64,000 nt of DNA from Adiantum capillus-veneris (GCA_014529385.2 CM043948.1:79179291-79243290); one strand, 5' to 3'; shown: positions 1 to 11,449, counted from the stretch's first letter. Numbers and translations: made by a program. The notes: generated by a model from the letters alone, not told the origin.

Positions 1-2022
1 ACTAGGATCTCAAAGTGGATTATGGAATTGCAAGAGTTCCAATACTCTTTCAAGGTAGAAGATAGTGTGCGTGCACAATTGGTACATGAGAAGGAGATTA
101 AGGTGCCTGAAGCAAAGACCCTACCATTGCCACCACCTAAAAGTATTCTTAATGCTTTTACCTTGTTCTTTGATGGAGCTTTTCGACGAGTCACAGGAAA
201 AGCAGGGGGAGGGCTGGTGTTGCTCAACCCAAGTGGAGAGGTGGTCATGAAAGAGAAGGTCAATCTACCAGGTTCAACTAGCAACAATGAAGCAGAATAC
301 GACACACTACTTCATGGTTTAAAGATATGCATTGGCCAAGGTATACAACGTCTCATGGTAAAAGGGGATGCACTTCTCATTGTAAAGCAAATTTTAGGCA
401 TTTGGGCATGCAAGAATGAAAGCCTAAGGACAAAAGTTCATGCCATTCGTAGATTGTTTAATCAATTTGAAGAAGTGCAACTATATCATATTCCTAGGAA
501 ACAGAATGAAGATGCCGATTTACTTGCACAACAAGCAGTTACATGTGTTGAGAAAGAAGTGCAGGTCATCATGGTGGCAGCAACTGTCAAGCAACCGAGA
601 TACCAGGGATTGGATTCATTGACTCCCATTATTAGCTACATTTTGGAGGGTGAGTTTCCACAAGACTTCACGAAGGCTCAGAAGAGGAGACTCATGAAGA
701 AGGCAAGCACGTATCTCTTCCTAGAAGGATCCCTCTACCAAAGAGGGAAGGATCAAGTGTGCAGAAGAGTACCAACTATTGAGGAAATCTCAGCCATTCT
801 AAAAGGTTTGCATGAGGAAGCGTGTGGTGGTCATTTTGCACAGGAGCTCACTGCAAAAAAGATTTTGCTTGCCGGATATGTTTGGCCAAGCTTGCACATT
901 GATGTTCAACATTGGTGTAAAAGCTGTCACAACTGTCAGATTAATGGAAACAAGCGTCTGTTACATCGTTCACGACAGTTAGTCCTTGCAAATTTTCCAT
1001 TTTAAAAATGGGGCATTGATGCTATGGGTCCATTGCCTAGGACTAAAAATGGGAAATCGTATATCTTGGTGGCCATAGACTACATGACGAGATGGGCAGA
1101 AGCACAAAGTGTGGCAAAGTTAAATGAGAGGACAGTGGGTAAATTTGTCTACACTCACATTTGTTGTAGATTTGGCACACCTTTGGAGATTGTTTCTGAT
1201 AATGGTCCAGGGTTTAGAAAGGGATTTCTCACAGAGGTCTGTGAAGAACTTCACATTCTACATCGTCATAGTATACCCTACTATCCCCAATCCAATGGTC
1301 TGGTAGAAAAAGCTAATGGTGTCATTGCAGACATCATTAGAAAGATGGTGAGAAACAAGACAAAGTTGTGGGATGACTTCTTGGATGGTGCCTTGTGGGC
1401 GTATCGAACCACATATAGGGAAGCCACGGAGTTTACACCATTTCACTTGGTCTATGGTCAAGAGGCTTTACAACCAATTGAGCTCAACATCCCAACAATA
1501 GGACTTCATGGCAAAGCAGCACAAGATGATCAAGAATCATGGATGCATCAACTTCTTACCTTAGTTGAGCTTGAGTGGAAAAGAGAAGCAGCATAGGAGT
1601 GCTACAAGAGGAAAGCTACGCAGGCGAAGGAGAAGCTTGACAAGAAACTAAAGGACAAAGGCATCAATGAAGGAGATCTTGTGCTAAGGTATGACAATCG
1701 ACTCGACAATCGTTTTGGTGCCAAATTTGAAACTAGATGGCAAGGTCCATACATAGTTAACAAGTCTTTCAATTCAACTTACTATCAACTTATGGACTTG
1801 AATGGGAAAGAGCACTCCAGGAAGGTAAACGGGTCTCGCTTGAAGCCTTATTTGAGTCGCCTTCTACCAAAGATCTGTCAAAAGGCAGCTATCTCATGTA
1901 GGTATTGTTCTGTGAAGCATGAGTGTAACTCAAACAAAAATTCTGAGGGGCCAAACAATGAAGACCTCGTCAAGGACTCTGAAGCACTCTCTTTGGAAAA
2001 GATGCTCTATGATGGTACATAA
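1..2022 (+). pseudogene. Tat-like Ty3/gypsy pol 3' part: RNase H and integrase
   Basis: One reading frame runs from the window edge to 2022, broken only by in-frame stops at 1003-1005 and 1594-1596. The first part is an RNase H of the extra 'archaeal-type' class typical of the plant Tat lineage. Its four acidic residues are visible in FFDGAF, NNEAEYD, VKGDALL and NEDADLLA (about nt 160-540). The integrase follows: zinc finger (HEEACGGHF ... CKSCHNCQ, about 810-950), then a core with DAMGPLP, VSDNGPGF and the Glu in GLVEKANG (about 1012-1500). A GPY/F-type C-terminal module (RWQGPYIV) follows near 1738. Protease and reverse transcriptase would lie upstream, outside the window. The first stop replaces one codon just before the core (FPF-stop-KWGID), so this copy cannot make integrase without readthrough. 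Family assignment rests on these motifs. Confidence 0.9.
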
Positions 2023-2036
2023 ATATATCATCATCC

Positions 2037-2046
2037 TGGGGGAGGG
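2037..2046 (+). promoter_or_regulatory. Polypurine tract of the Tat-like element
   Basis: TGGGGGAGGG lies 15 bp after the pol stop and 4 bp before a TG dinucleotide that opens a long noncoding block. This is where the plus-strand primer of an LTR retrotransposon is expected. Confidence 0.75.
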
Positions 2047-2050
2047 CTAA

Positions 2051-4312
2051 TGATAGCCGTTTTTTGGCTTTCCATAATTGCCATAGTAAGCTACCTTACC
2101 CTATCAAATCACTCAAAAATTTTGACTATCCCTACCATTTCACTGTATATAGGTGTGTGTGAGTTAGGGGACTTTTCCCATATCTTCTTAAAAACCCTTA
2201 ATTAGCTAGTCACTAAGCTAGTTGAGCCAATATATATATATATAAGTATATTATGGCCCATTTGTGTGTAAATATTTCATTGTATATAGGGCCTAAATAA
2301 AAGGATTTTTCATAATTATTTTGGTATTTATTTAAATATTTCTACCTATGGTGTGTTATTTATGCTATGTACATTGACTCATCATTACCATATTTTTTCA
2401 TACCATTTTGTATACTCTTTATTCCATATAAAAATAATTTCGTGCAAGCTTCTCTTATTTTTGGTGTAACTCCATCCCAACAAAAATCCAAAAAAACTAG
2501 TTTTATTTATGTGTATATTTTTTCACTATTGTGATTTTTCCTTCCTACATCTATTCTCTTTTACTCTCATAAATTAGAACACCAAAAATATTCATCTTTT
2601 TATGGTACACTTATAGTGAGAGAGATTTATTTTGACCCCTTTATATTTTTTCCACCTATATTATTTATATTTGACATGTACATATTTTTTTAGACCCCTC
2701 AATATTTGATTTTCTTAGTTGTACTATTCACTTATATCATGATCTCAACAATATCTTCAATTATAAACCTACCAAATAAGGTCAAGGGTATGTGGCATGC
2801 ATACATGCACCATGGGGAGCTCACTCTTGGAGGTATTCAAAAGAATCATCCAAAGAAGGACCTCACAATCACCTTGTGCAGTAGAAAACAAAGTCGGTTT
2901 TGCTGAATTTTTAAAGACCACATGCTCCCCGAATTTGAAAAGGTGATACAAACAAAAGTTGTAGCTCGTGAGTTGAGATTTCACCCCAAATTTTCTCATA
3001 TGTTTTTGAGCTACGAGCTGTGAGCTATGATTTTATTGGTGGACCCCAGTTTGCCCATGCTATGCAGCCACAGTCCTTCTTCCACTTTATCATTTTCCTC
3101 TTTCACACACACTCCTCCCTCTCCTTTCCACTCCCAATCCTGAAACTCCCATGTCCTAATTCACCCTCTTCACCAAAGCCACTTCTCTCTCACCTCCATA
3201 GCCTTCATCCTCCATTTCTACGCCCTATGTGTCCCCCTTTCTCTCTACATATATGTCCATATTACCATACCCTCTTCAGCTTTGTAAAGAACTTCAAAAA
3301 ATCAACAAAAATACAAGGTTAACCTCTGCAAATGAAGGATTTTATCATGAGTTTTCCAAGGTTTGAAGATATCATAGCTTCATCGACACGTGCAACTTCG
3401 CCATGCTGACCGCTTCTTCTTCTAGTGCTGTAAAGAGGTGAATGTCAACTTCTCCAAAGATTCAACCTCTCTTTACAAGCTCATCCCTTCTCTAAATTTT
3501 CTCATCATATATCTCACCATTTGGTGAATGATTTTGTAAATATTTTGTAGTGATAATTACTAACTACTAACCACTAACCTTATTGTAAAATGCACCCTCT
3601 ACTAGAGTAGGCACTCCCAAATTATTCACTTAATCCTCTTTCCTTTCATTCTCAATAATTCTCTTACCTTCAGCCCACATCCATGTGACTCAAAGGATAA
3701 GAGAGACCCACCCTCATTTAAAAAAAATAAAAATTTGCATAATCTTTTATTTCTTCAAATAAACTTGATTAGGCCTAATCCTAATCGGGGCTTCTAAAAC
3801 CTATAAATAGAGCCCTTATCTCCCTTGTAAATCATCACATGATCACACTACACCACACCATTCTCAACACATAACACACCACTCTTCAAACCTAGTTGTG
3901 TAGAGTGTGTGCATCGTGAGTGCTCTATTCCATCATTACACATAGGTGCATGGAGAAGCTTGAAGTTAGTTATGCCATCTAGAGGAGTGGAGTGTATGCC
4001 ATAGTCTTCACCACACTTGTAGCCTACTCTTGTGCATAAATAAGATTTATAGTTTTGGGTGCAATTGTATGTTGCAACTATGACTCTTCTCTCCAAATTG
4101 ACTTGATAAGTTGGCTCATCAGGTGGTTGAAGGTATATTGTCCTTGAAGTTTGTTGTGCCATTTCATGCTTGGTGGTTTGAGGGCTTGTTGAATTGTTTT
4201 CCTAAAAGGTCAATTGTAAGAGGGTGCTCGGTGAGAGGACTCCTGTGACCCTAAGACAATTTGTGTATTGGCAATAAGGACAAGTTTTGTGTTGTCTCTC
4301 TATTTCTCATCA
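2051..4312 (+). repeat. Probable 3' LTR of the Tat-like element
   Basis: The block starts TGATAG directly after the polypurine tract. It is AT-rich, has no credible gene, and contains a good TATA box (TATAAATAG, 3802-3810) followed by short T/A-rich leader sequence, as in an LTR U3-R. The right end is uncertain. ATCA at 4309-4312 would give TGAT...ATCA termini and a 2.26-kb LTR, but I could not confirm it because no second copy of this LTR lies in the window. A block near 2780-3060 is recognisably similar to 37600-37860, inside another LTR-like region. Confidence 0.6.
3802..3810 (+). promoter_or_regulatory. TATA box of the 2-4 kb LTR
   Basis: TATAAATAG in an otherwise AT-poor local context, about 1.75 kb into the LTR. 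Transcription would start near 3835 and proceed to the right. Confidence 0.55.
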
Positions 4313-4333
4313 AGCTTTGTGTGCATCTAGTCT

Positions 4334-5651
4334 TTAACACTAGAATGGTAACCTAACAGAACATAAAAGTGTCCTTTCAGTGTTTTGAGAAAAAATTCCA
4401 AAACCATAGTAGATCCACTCATTTTGAAAAATCCTTTCATGAGCTTATAGGTCAATAACTACTACATATGGAAAAAATGAGAAACTTGTAATTTTTCTCA
4501 TCCCTTGATCACTACAAGCCTCCAAAGTTGATGGACCAGTGCATTTTGCCCAAAACAGCAATTTCTTATGGTTGATTGCATATAAATAAGAGTGGGGATT
4601 TTTGTAGGACATGAGATAAAATGCCCTGTTAACTTCAATGGGTTGGTGACCAAAACATATGGTTGATTTTACCTCACTAATTTTTTTTTGGGCAAAAAAA
4701 AATGTTGCATTTTTGCCATTCTGCGGACCTATCATCAAAGTTTCTATAGCCACGCTCAATATAGATACTATATACATGTTTTCTTAGTTCCCTTTGGACC
4801 TTTGGATTCAAAAAGAGACATGGAGCATGTCAAAAGGATAATGGATCTCTTACAATTGGAACCTTGGGGGCAATGATAAAGTGCTAAATACAGCAAACAT
4901 GAAAAAACTGGGTTTAGCATTATGACCTCTAGAAACCCATAGAAACTACTCAATATCTAGCCAAGTTTGTAGTCTATGATTAGATATGGTTACTACCTAC
5001 AAAATACACACAATTGGCCTAAGAAACTAGCAATATTGAGAAAGTTATACTTGCTACTCTAAAATGTGTCGTATTCTTTAACAATCAAAAAACTAAACCA
5101 TCATCATATACTATGCTATATAGCATATTAGGTCCCCCAAAACTCAAGGAAGATTAGCTTTATGTTATAAATTACACTTACACAATCAAAATTGAATTTG
5201 GATATCAAGAAATCCACCAAAAAAATCATAAAAGTGCTAATTTTGGCCAAAAAATAGGATTATGCAATTCTTGTAAATTGGTCATAACTTTCAATTTTAA
5301 CACTTAGCTCTCCCTACAAGCATCAAAACATGTTGAGAACTATGAAGTCCTAATTTGTAGCCATTTAAACCTCACAAACATGAAGTTTAGAGTGGTATAA
5401 TTGCCAAAAACAGGACCCATTTTTTCACACAGTTTAGGTTCAAAAATGTTGTGCAAGAGTAAGGTTAATGGTGAGATCGATACTCCAAAAAAAATTCTAA
5501 GTTTTTTTCAGCTCATAAGGCAACGTTTTGGATATATAGCACCTAGAAATTCATTTTCATACTCTTCAAATAATTCAAGCAAAATGGTCACTTAATAGGA
5601 CACAAAAGTGTCCAAGGACATAAAAGTGTCCTGTTACCATTCTAGTGTTAA
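4334..5651. mobile_element. 1.3-kb nonautonomous DNA element with TTAA-bounded 19-bp inverted repeats
   Basis: The left end TTAACACTAGAATGGTAAC (4334-4352) and the right end GTTACCATTCTAGTGTTAA (5633-5651) are perfect reverse complements. If TTAA is the duplicated target, the element proper is CACTAG...CTAGTG with a 4-bp TTAA duplication, the arrangement used by piggyBac-type elements. Subterminal copies of an 18-bp AGNACATAAAAGTGTCCT-like box sit at 4358-4375 and 5615-5632, with a perfect GGACACAAAAGTGTCC palindrome at 5598-5613. The interior is AT-rich with no ORF resembling a transposase. The CACTA start could suggest a CACTA-family element, but the adjacent 3-mers (TAA and TTA) do not match as a 3-bp duplication. 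It lies between an LTR and a gag remnant, and its left flank does not read into that gag. Confidence 0.7.
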
Positions 5652-5663
5652 GGATAAGACTGA

Positions 5664-6873
5664 GTTGCTCAAGTTGAACCCTACATTGGGGAGATGATTG
5701 AGTGGAAAAGACTTTATGTCTTCACCTACACCGAGGGAGCGGAAATGAAAATTGCCGAATATGACAAGTATGGAAGACGATATGCAGCAATTGACAAAAA
5801 AGAATTGGAGGGTTATACGTACTTTGGGGGACCACTTCATTATTACTATGTCACTCCAAGCCCTCTTAGAATAGCACCTACAACTGTTGTGCCAGAACCG
5901 TTAACCACAGGCGGAGGGAGGATTCATGTAGCTGATTCTTTCAGTCGACCTCATTATTCGATGCCAAGCCCCATGGGAATGTTACATTCCAGAGAATCGA
6001 TGGCTACGAATCAAGGTACGATGGTTCCTATCTCTACACATACGGCTGTAGGTCCGACATTTGTAGCCATCCCATCACATTTGCCTCCTAGTAGTAGATT
6101 TGGGGCGGGTGAGCCAACGAGAGCAACCTATGACCTCCCTGATGTACGAGAACGATTAAGTCGGGACATGGGAGCAATGAGAGTGACCGCAGACCATAGA
6201 CAGATCAGACAGTCCCAAGTAGCGAAGTGCATGCCAAAGAAGTATAGCGGCTAGGGGGATCCATATGCCCATGTATCGATTTTCAAACAAGTCTTAAGAG
6301 CGGAATAGATCACTGATTTTCCATACTCAATACGAGGGATTCGGGCTGACCTTGGAAGGGACGGACTTAACATGGTTTCAACCTTTAAACCCTGAAATTT
6401 TTCCGAATATTGAACATGTATTGCGCGAGTTCGCAGAAGAATTCTCAAAACGGAGTATAAATCATAATATTGTATAGCAGATATATGCTTTTAAACAAAG
6501 GGAGAATGAAAAAGTAAAGGAAGCGACCTTGAGATTCAAGCAATACATTGAGAGATGCCCGAGACGAGAATTACCGTAGGACGAGAGATTGTCTGTGCTC
6601 TTCATTGAAGGACTTAGGAATGAAACCTTGAAAAAGGACCTTCACTTGAAGGCCTGTAGCACATTTCAACAGGTTATGAGGGAAGCATTATATCTTGTCG
6701 ACAACTGCAAAGCATATGGGGAAGTGTCGGAGGATACTGATTCAATAGCCAGTGGCTCTTCATCGATTAAGAGCGAACCCTCTACCAAGAAAGATGCTCA
6801 GGCATCCTTGATGCCGACAGCTGATCAATTGATAGAGGAGGTAACAAAGAGAATGCAACAACATGTGAGATAA
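5664..6873 (+). pseudogene. Tat-like gag, N-terminal module and capsid (broken)
   Basis: The start is missing; readable gag begins at about 5664. The module RLYVFTY...DKYGRRYAAI (5694-5830) aligns with LLYVYTY...DKYGREYRVV in the gag at 54148. A Pro/Ser/Thr-rich linker follows to 6254, where a stop occurs. The capsid then continues in shifting frames: GFGLTLEGTDLTWFQ and LREFAEEFSKRS near 6350-6450, and FKQYIERCPRREL near 6535-6575. A TAG lies at 6577-6579, followed by SVLFIEGLRNETLKKDLHL and ALYLVDNCKAYGE to a stop at 6871-6873. These are the usual landmarks of the retrotransposon gag capsid domain. The many stops and frame changes make this copy non-coding. The 5' end is cut close to the TTAA element. 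Confidence 0.85.
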
Positions 6874-7836
6874 AATCCGGTGATGAGACAGTCTCAGACG
6901 AGGAAGTGTGACGCATGCGGGGGGGGTCATCCGACGCCATGGTGCACACAACAGCCTAAAGCTCCAGTTACGAGTGGACGAGTACTGAAATGGTGTGCCA
7001 TAGAGCAGAAATGGACGAATCATAGCACTGAAGAGTGTTTTTATAACTAAAATTTTGTGAGGGAAAGACCATATGGACCTCCAGCAGGACCATCCCAACC
7101 ACCTCCTCCAAGGTATCAAGTTGGACCAAATATGAATTTGGTAGCGGGAGGAGACAGACCTCAACCTGTGTTGGGTCAACAACCTTCATTACCACACGAA
7201 AATAGGGCCATGATTAGATACACTCAACCTTGTGAAGCATCACCAGGAACGAATAGTACACTTCAAGTGTCTTATTATGAGGAACCAAATGAGCCTTACC
7301 CAACTGAACCCGAATCACAAATATACGCAGACGAATCATATCAACCGTGGGGAAATAGTGAGGGTATGGCACCACCAATGTATATAGCACAACCTTCAAG
7401 AGATCAATACTTGGTAGACGAGAGAACGTTAATGTTCATTGCGAACCAAAACTACAAACCAAGAGGATATCCCAATAGAGCAGGACAACCTATGGGACCA
7501 CCTCCTCAAAATCAACCAACAATTGGACAGTGCTATAGCTGTGGAAGTACGGATCATTGGGAGCATAATTGTCCTTTCAAGGGTGAAAGACTGAAAATTT
7601 TTGGGTTTTGTGACGGATGTGGAGTGAATCACATATTACCAGATTGCCCGAAGAATCCGGACAACAAGGGAAAAGCGACTATGAATATTGTGGGGGTGAT
7701 ACCAAGCGCTAGTAGCGGATCAGAAACCGATCCCATGATCCGAATCAACGCGATAACCAGAGCCCCAAACCAAGGACTTAGGAAAAAACGAAACTTTGGA
7801 GGAAAAGGTCGAGTTGCCCATACCAACAGAAAATGA
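6874..7836 (+). pseudogene. Tat-like gag, zinc-knuckle region
   Basis: This is the same frame as the capsid's last part, with one more stop at 7048-7050. It carries several Cys/His knuckles. RKCDACGGGHPTPWC (about 6900) has spacing CX2CX3HX4C. WCAIEQKWTNHSTEEC (about 6992-7040) is a looser C...H...C. CYSCGSTDHWEHNC (about 7530) is a classical CX2CX4HX4C. CDGCGVNHILPDC (about 7612) is again CX2CX3HX4C. Between them lies a Pro/Gln/Tyr-rich linker. Such knuckles package element RNA in virus-like particles. The order and spacing recur in the gag at 55282-56049, so the unusual CX2CX3HX4C form is a lineage feature and not damage. Confidence 0.85.
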
Positions 7837-8650
7837 GAGTTTATCTGTTAGAACTCAGCGAAAATCCTGGAAGGCAAAACGAGACAGGATGAAAACGAGA
7901 AGGTTGAAAACGCAAATTGCCATGCAAAACGAGTTGCATGAAACAAGGGAACAACTCAAACAAGAGAGAGGTTATGAGGGCATTGCACTCACAATGGAAG
8001 AAGCTCAAGTGTTTGTCGATGACCACCCCAAGTGGAGGCAGAAGTGGTTGGACAAAAGACCACAGGATCTAACAAATTACCACAACGCGCCTCAACATAT
8101 ACAAATAGATCCTACATTCTGCCCTGTCCCTCGACGGCGTACTTGGAAAGATTTCACAACATGGAAGGGGTCAAGGCAGCACAAGCTAAATTACCCGGTT
8201 CTGACAGCGCAACAACCCCCTACAGTGGCGTACATGGTCAACACACTGAACTCAACAGTGACTTTGCTGCGGGATGTCCCCAATTTGGCCTGCCAGATGT
8301 TAGTAAAGATAGCCCGGATGATCGTCACTTGCATCCAGGTGTTTAAAGACACTGAAGGCGACGATCATCCGTGGAATCTATTCTTGGAAGGACACAGAGG
8401 CATCTACTGGAATCTACAGGATTCACCGCCATGGCATATCTTGATGGCCATGTACTCCAGGCTAATGTACCTGACATCACACTACTTGAGAACGTCTGAA
8501 GAGGACTTCATTACAGGATTCTTCGAAATGGATTCAAGGATTTTCCATCCCATGGCGAAGGACCTCAAGGCAAGGTACGTGGCATACCAACACACATTAT
8601 CAGAAAATCCATTCAGACAACACCAAGAAGCCCTCGAAGCCGTACTGTGA
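7796..8650 (+). CDS. Gag C-terminal ORF: basic coiled coil plus unrecognised domain
   Basis: This is an open 285-codon stretch, +1 relative to the zinc-knuckle frame and overlapping its last 14 codons. It has no good ATG at its start, so it may be a frameshifted continuation of gag and not a separate gene. Its first 65 residues are highly basic and helix-prone (KAKRDRMKTRRLKT, ELHETREQLKQERG) and resemble MKARREREQKSLAEKL at 56213. From about 8010 the sequence has no counterpart there: it is Trp/His/Pro-rich (HPKWRQKWLDKRP, CPVPRRRTWKDFTTW, FLEGHRGIYWNLQD, FITGFFEMDSRIFHP). I do not recognise this domain. The stop lies only 84 bp before the polypurine tract, so no pol follows: the element seems to have carried gag alone. 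Confidence 0.6.
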   Translation: MEEKVELPIPTENESLSVRTQRKSWKAKRDRMKTRRLKTQIAMQNELHETREQLKQERGYEGIALTMEEAQVFVDDHPKWRQKWLDKRPQDLTNYHNAPQHIQIDPTFCPVPRRRTWKDFTTWKGSRQHKLNYPVLTAQQPPTVAYMVNTLNSTVTLLRDVPNLACQMLVKIARMIVTCIQVFKDTEGDDHPWNLFLEGHRGIYWNLQDSPPWHILMAMYSRLMYLTSHYLRTSEEDFITGFFEMDSRIFHPMAKDLKARYVAYQHTLSENPFRQHQEALEAVL

Positions 8651-8734
8651 ACAAGAAGCTTTTCAGCAACACTCGCTTCATTAGAGCCACATCAACGGCC
8701 AAAGCACTGAACATGCATGAGGGCATGCAAGGAT

Positions 8735-8748
8735 AAGGAAGGGGGGAG
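8735..8748 (+). promoter_or_regulatory. Polypurine tract of the gag-only element
   Basis: AAGGAAGGGGGGAG is a pure-purine run ending exactly at the TG of the following LTR. Confidence 0.8.
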
Positions 8749-9659
8749 TGTTTGGTGGAAGAGGCAACAGGCGGCCGTGGCCAGAAGGACCATAATTTCC
8801 TGAGAAACCATTGTACAATTCTTTTGTAAAGAAGCATCTCTAAGCCGGTAAATTTTCAAGGATGTAAGATTATTCTTTTGGGAGCAATTGTATATTAGAG
8901 AGCCAGCTTTAAGATTAGTGGCTTATGGCCGGACAATCCATTTTTGCAAAGACCTAATATATAAAGGTCATTTTCTGTAAGTTTTGGATAATCCTTTTGG
9001 AGGAAAAACTGAGAAGACAACGTATGAATGAGAGCTCCTTCTTATTCAAACTTGTAATCTTCGCCATTGGGGCTACGGTAATCCAAATTCAGTTTTGAAT
9101 ATTGCATTGTGTTCCTCTCCTCTTGCTCTTTTCTTCAAGTATAATCATTCAAGATTCGGTGAAGGTTTTCGACTACGTGTTTGAGGCTTTAAATCGCTAT
9201 TTTGAGTGTTTATATGCGTGTTTTATGTCGTTTCGACCCAAGGAGGGGCTTTAGGGACCCTAAAACGACCCATTAGGATCAACTGTTTGCTGTTTTTGTT
9301 AACTTTGGAACAAGCGATCGCGATCATGGTACCTCTCTAGAATGCTGTGACAGTGATAGGATATGATCCTAATAATCCCCTGAAGCTTCCCTTCAAGTTT
9401 CGTGCGATTCCGAATATATTTGCATGGTAAACGGGCATGACGATTATAGAGCTGGATAGAAGGACATAGTCAGATTACTTGGCGATGATGCGTTTGATTT
9501 ACTTGTAGAATTAGTAGATACATCTCATCGAGTTCACTTCATTAGGCGTGACAACCTAGTGAGTTTCCATACCTCATCCGAGTCGCTTCCCTTGTATTGA
9601 TAAATATGTTGATGCTTGAGAGCTATGATATGGACGTCCGTCGCGGTGACCCGCAAACA
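8749..9659 (+). repeat. 3' LTR (911 bp) of the gag-only element
   Basis: It begins TGTTTG straight after the polypurine tract and ends CAAACA, a 6-bp inverted terminal repeat. A TATA box (TATATAAAG, 8958-8966) marks the U3-R boundary about 210 bp in. The next bases (TTAAT, 9660-9664) would be the target duplication. From about 9661 the sequence is continuous with that at 39860 in block B, which confirms that the LTR ends here and sits inside older gypsy DNA. The matching 5' LTR was not found. Confidence 0.8.
8958..8966 (+). promoter_or_regulatory. TATA box of the 8.7-kb LTR
   Basis: TATATAAAG, with transcription expected to begin near 8990 and run rightward. Confidence 0.55.
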
Positions 9660-10378
9660 TTAATTTACATTCTTTAGCATGTAGTACTTCCTATTACCCT
9701 CTGTAGTCCCAAACTCCTTCTTCAACAAAGCTTCAGAAGACTTAGGGATTGTGATGATACCCTTCAATGGTAAATGAAATACATGTGAAACCAATTTTGG
9801 GGTAAAAGATACTATGATTGAAATCATACCCTTTGTTTTCCTGAGAATATCTAGATGTGATTTTGCATAGTAGTTATGTCTCCATTCATCCCATTGTAGT
9901 GTTGCAAATGCATGCAGTCCTATGCTTTGTAGCCATACACTTTAGTCTCTAGTGTCAAGTCTAGAGATACCTTAAAATCCGTAAAAGGATCCATCAGGGA
10001 TTGCTGCAGTTTTGTTGTGCTGAGAGGAGTCTCTGCAACCACCTCTTCTTCTCCCGAAGCTTCTTCCTCCTCATAGCTGCTGATGTCGACACTTAGCACT
10101 TGTCCCTTGCGACGCAATCTTCTCAGTGGTTCATCATGATCCAACTCGGGCTACATGGCAGTGGTAGACTTCCCTCTCACCATGATTGGAGGTATGTGAA
10201 GGGTGGGTGTGTACTTGAAGAAGTCGGGTGACAACATAAGACGAGGTAGAGTTTGACAGAGTTGATGGTTCACACCTTTGAATAGTGCACCCTGCTTTTC
10301 ACTGACGGCTAATAGTACTTGTTGTTCTATCATTTCACCTAATGGAGAATCATCCTGCATTTCAAAGTAAATTTTCAC
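9660..10378 (-). pseudogene. Gypsy (copy A) extra ORF downstream of integrase
   Basis: On the minus strand this lies 3' of integrase, the position of env or accessory ORFs. The frame 10378 to 9920 is open apart from a stop at 10151-10153. It includes a very acidic stretch (SSYEEEEASGEEEVV) and DFKVSLDLTLETKV. Homologous sequence then continues in other frames to 9660, where the LTR of the gag-only element cuts it. The better preserved end of the same ORF is at 39305-40185. I see no signal peptide or transmembrane segment, so an envelope glycoprotein is not supported. A protein of unknown function is the safest call. Confidence 0.5.
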
Positions 10379-10619
10379 ATCTCTCTTAAAAAATCCAACC
10401 CAAAAATATCCAATGAGTAAAATTTCAATTTTAGGTATTCCGAAAGTCTAACTTGACCACTTTGAACACATATTCCTCTATCCTATTACTAAAATACTAT
10501 GCATTGTACAATTAAACTCAACATTATTGTTGGTTCCCCCCTTTTGAAATTGATGAGCTCCAAACCTGCTTCCCTGACCACTTTCTACAAACTCTTTTGG
10601 TTGAACCAATCCTGCTAAA

Positions 10620-11449
10620 GGCCATTCCAAATGGGGTCGTTTTCCTTGGAATTTCTTTCATCTAAAACCATTAATAGGTTTCTCAACTTTGGTACCAAAA
10701 ACATCAGCAACTCAATGTTCCCTGTCCCAAATCCTAGAAAATCTTATATGGACCAATATATCTCAAAGTTAACTTGCTTGGATGTGGCCCTAATCTTGAG
10801 TTATACAACATTATCTAATCTCCAACCTGGAAAACTTTAAACTTAACATTCATACTTACCCAAGCTTTCCTCCTTATCTGAATGACTTCAGATGTATATG
10901 ACCTTATCAACCTGCCCTTTTTAACTGCATCAAATATCTGCTCTCGTACCTGGCTGACAATTTGAGACTCATTTTTTCTTCAGTTACTCTAGGGCTTGGA
11001 ACCACAAATTACATAGGGACCACAACTTCTAGACCATACACCAATTTGAATGGAGTCATACCTTTGGTGACCTTGAAAGCTGTCCATTAGCTTGAGGATG
11101 ATAAGCTGTGGACTTTTTGTGAATAATCATATGATTTTTTGTTCATTCAGCAATCACCTCATTTAGAAAATGGCTCCCTCTATCACTCACCAACTCCACA
11201 AGACATCCAAACCTAGTCATGATGTTATGATAGAGAAATTTGGCTACACTCTGAGCTTTATTGTCTTTGAGAGCAACAGCTTCCACCCACTTGGTACAAC
11301 AGTTTCTTACATGTTATATCACCTGAAAAATGTCCTCCAACTGTTCCTGAATGAGCTTCTTGCAAAACAACCTTTTGTTCAAAATCTCGAACACAACTTC
11401 TAATGAATTGATCAATCCCTTTCTTGTATAATGCTCCTACTATCACCAA
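10620..11449 (-). pseudogene. Gypsy (copy A) integrase remnant with two deletions
   Basis: Minus-strand reading gives the zinc-finger start (HSGTVGGHFSGDITCKKLL, near 11330-11360). A break at about 11300 then removes some 210 bp relative to copy B (B 40995-41215). Core sequence resumes and breaks again at about 11080-11095, where the HPQANGQ motif runs directly into the VTIGMTPFKLVYG-like segment. That second deletion removes the catalytic Glu region and is present identically in copy B. No enzyme can be made. Confidence 0.75.

Noticed and set aside
3020-3322. Plus-strand Pro/Ser/His-rich 100-codon ORF
   Set aside because: It falls in the LTR upstream of its TATA box, in CT-rich DNA, and has no homologous frame in the related LTR.
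4334-5651. CACTA (En/Spm) identity based on the CACTA start
   Set aside because: A 3-bp target duplication does not match (TAA against TTA) while TTAA matches on both sides. The 19-bp perfect TIR without CACTA-type subterminal arrays also fits poorly. Not fully excluded.
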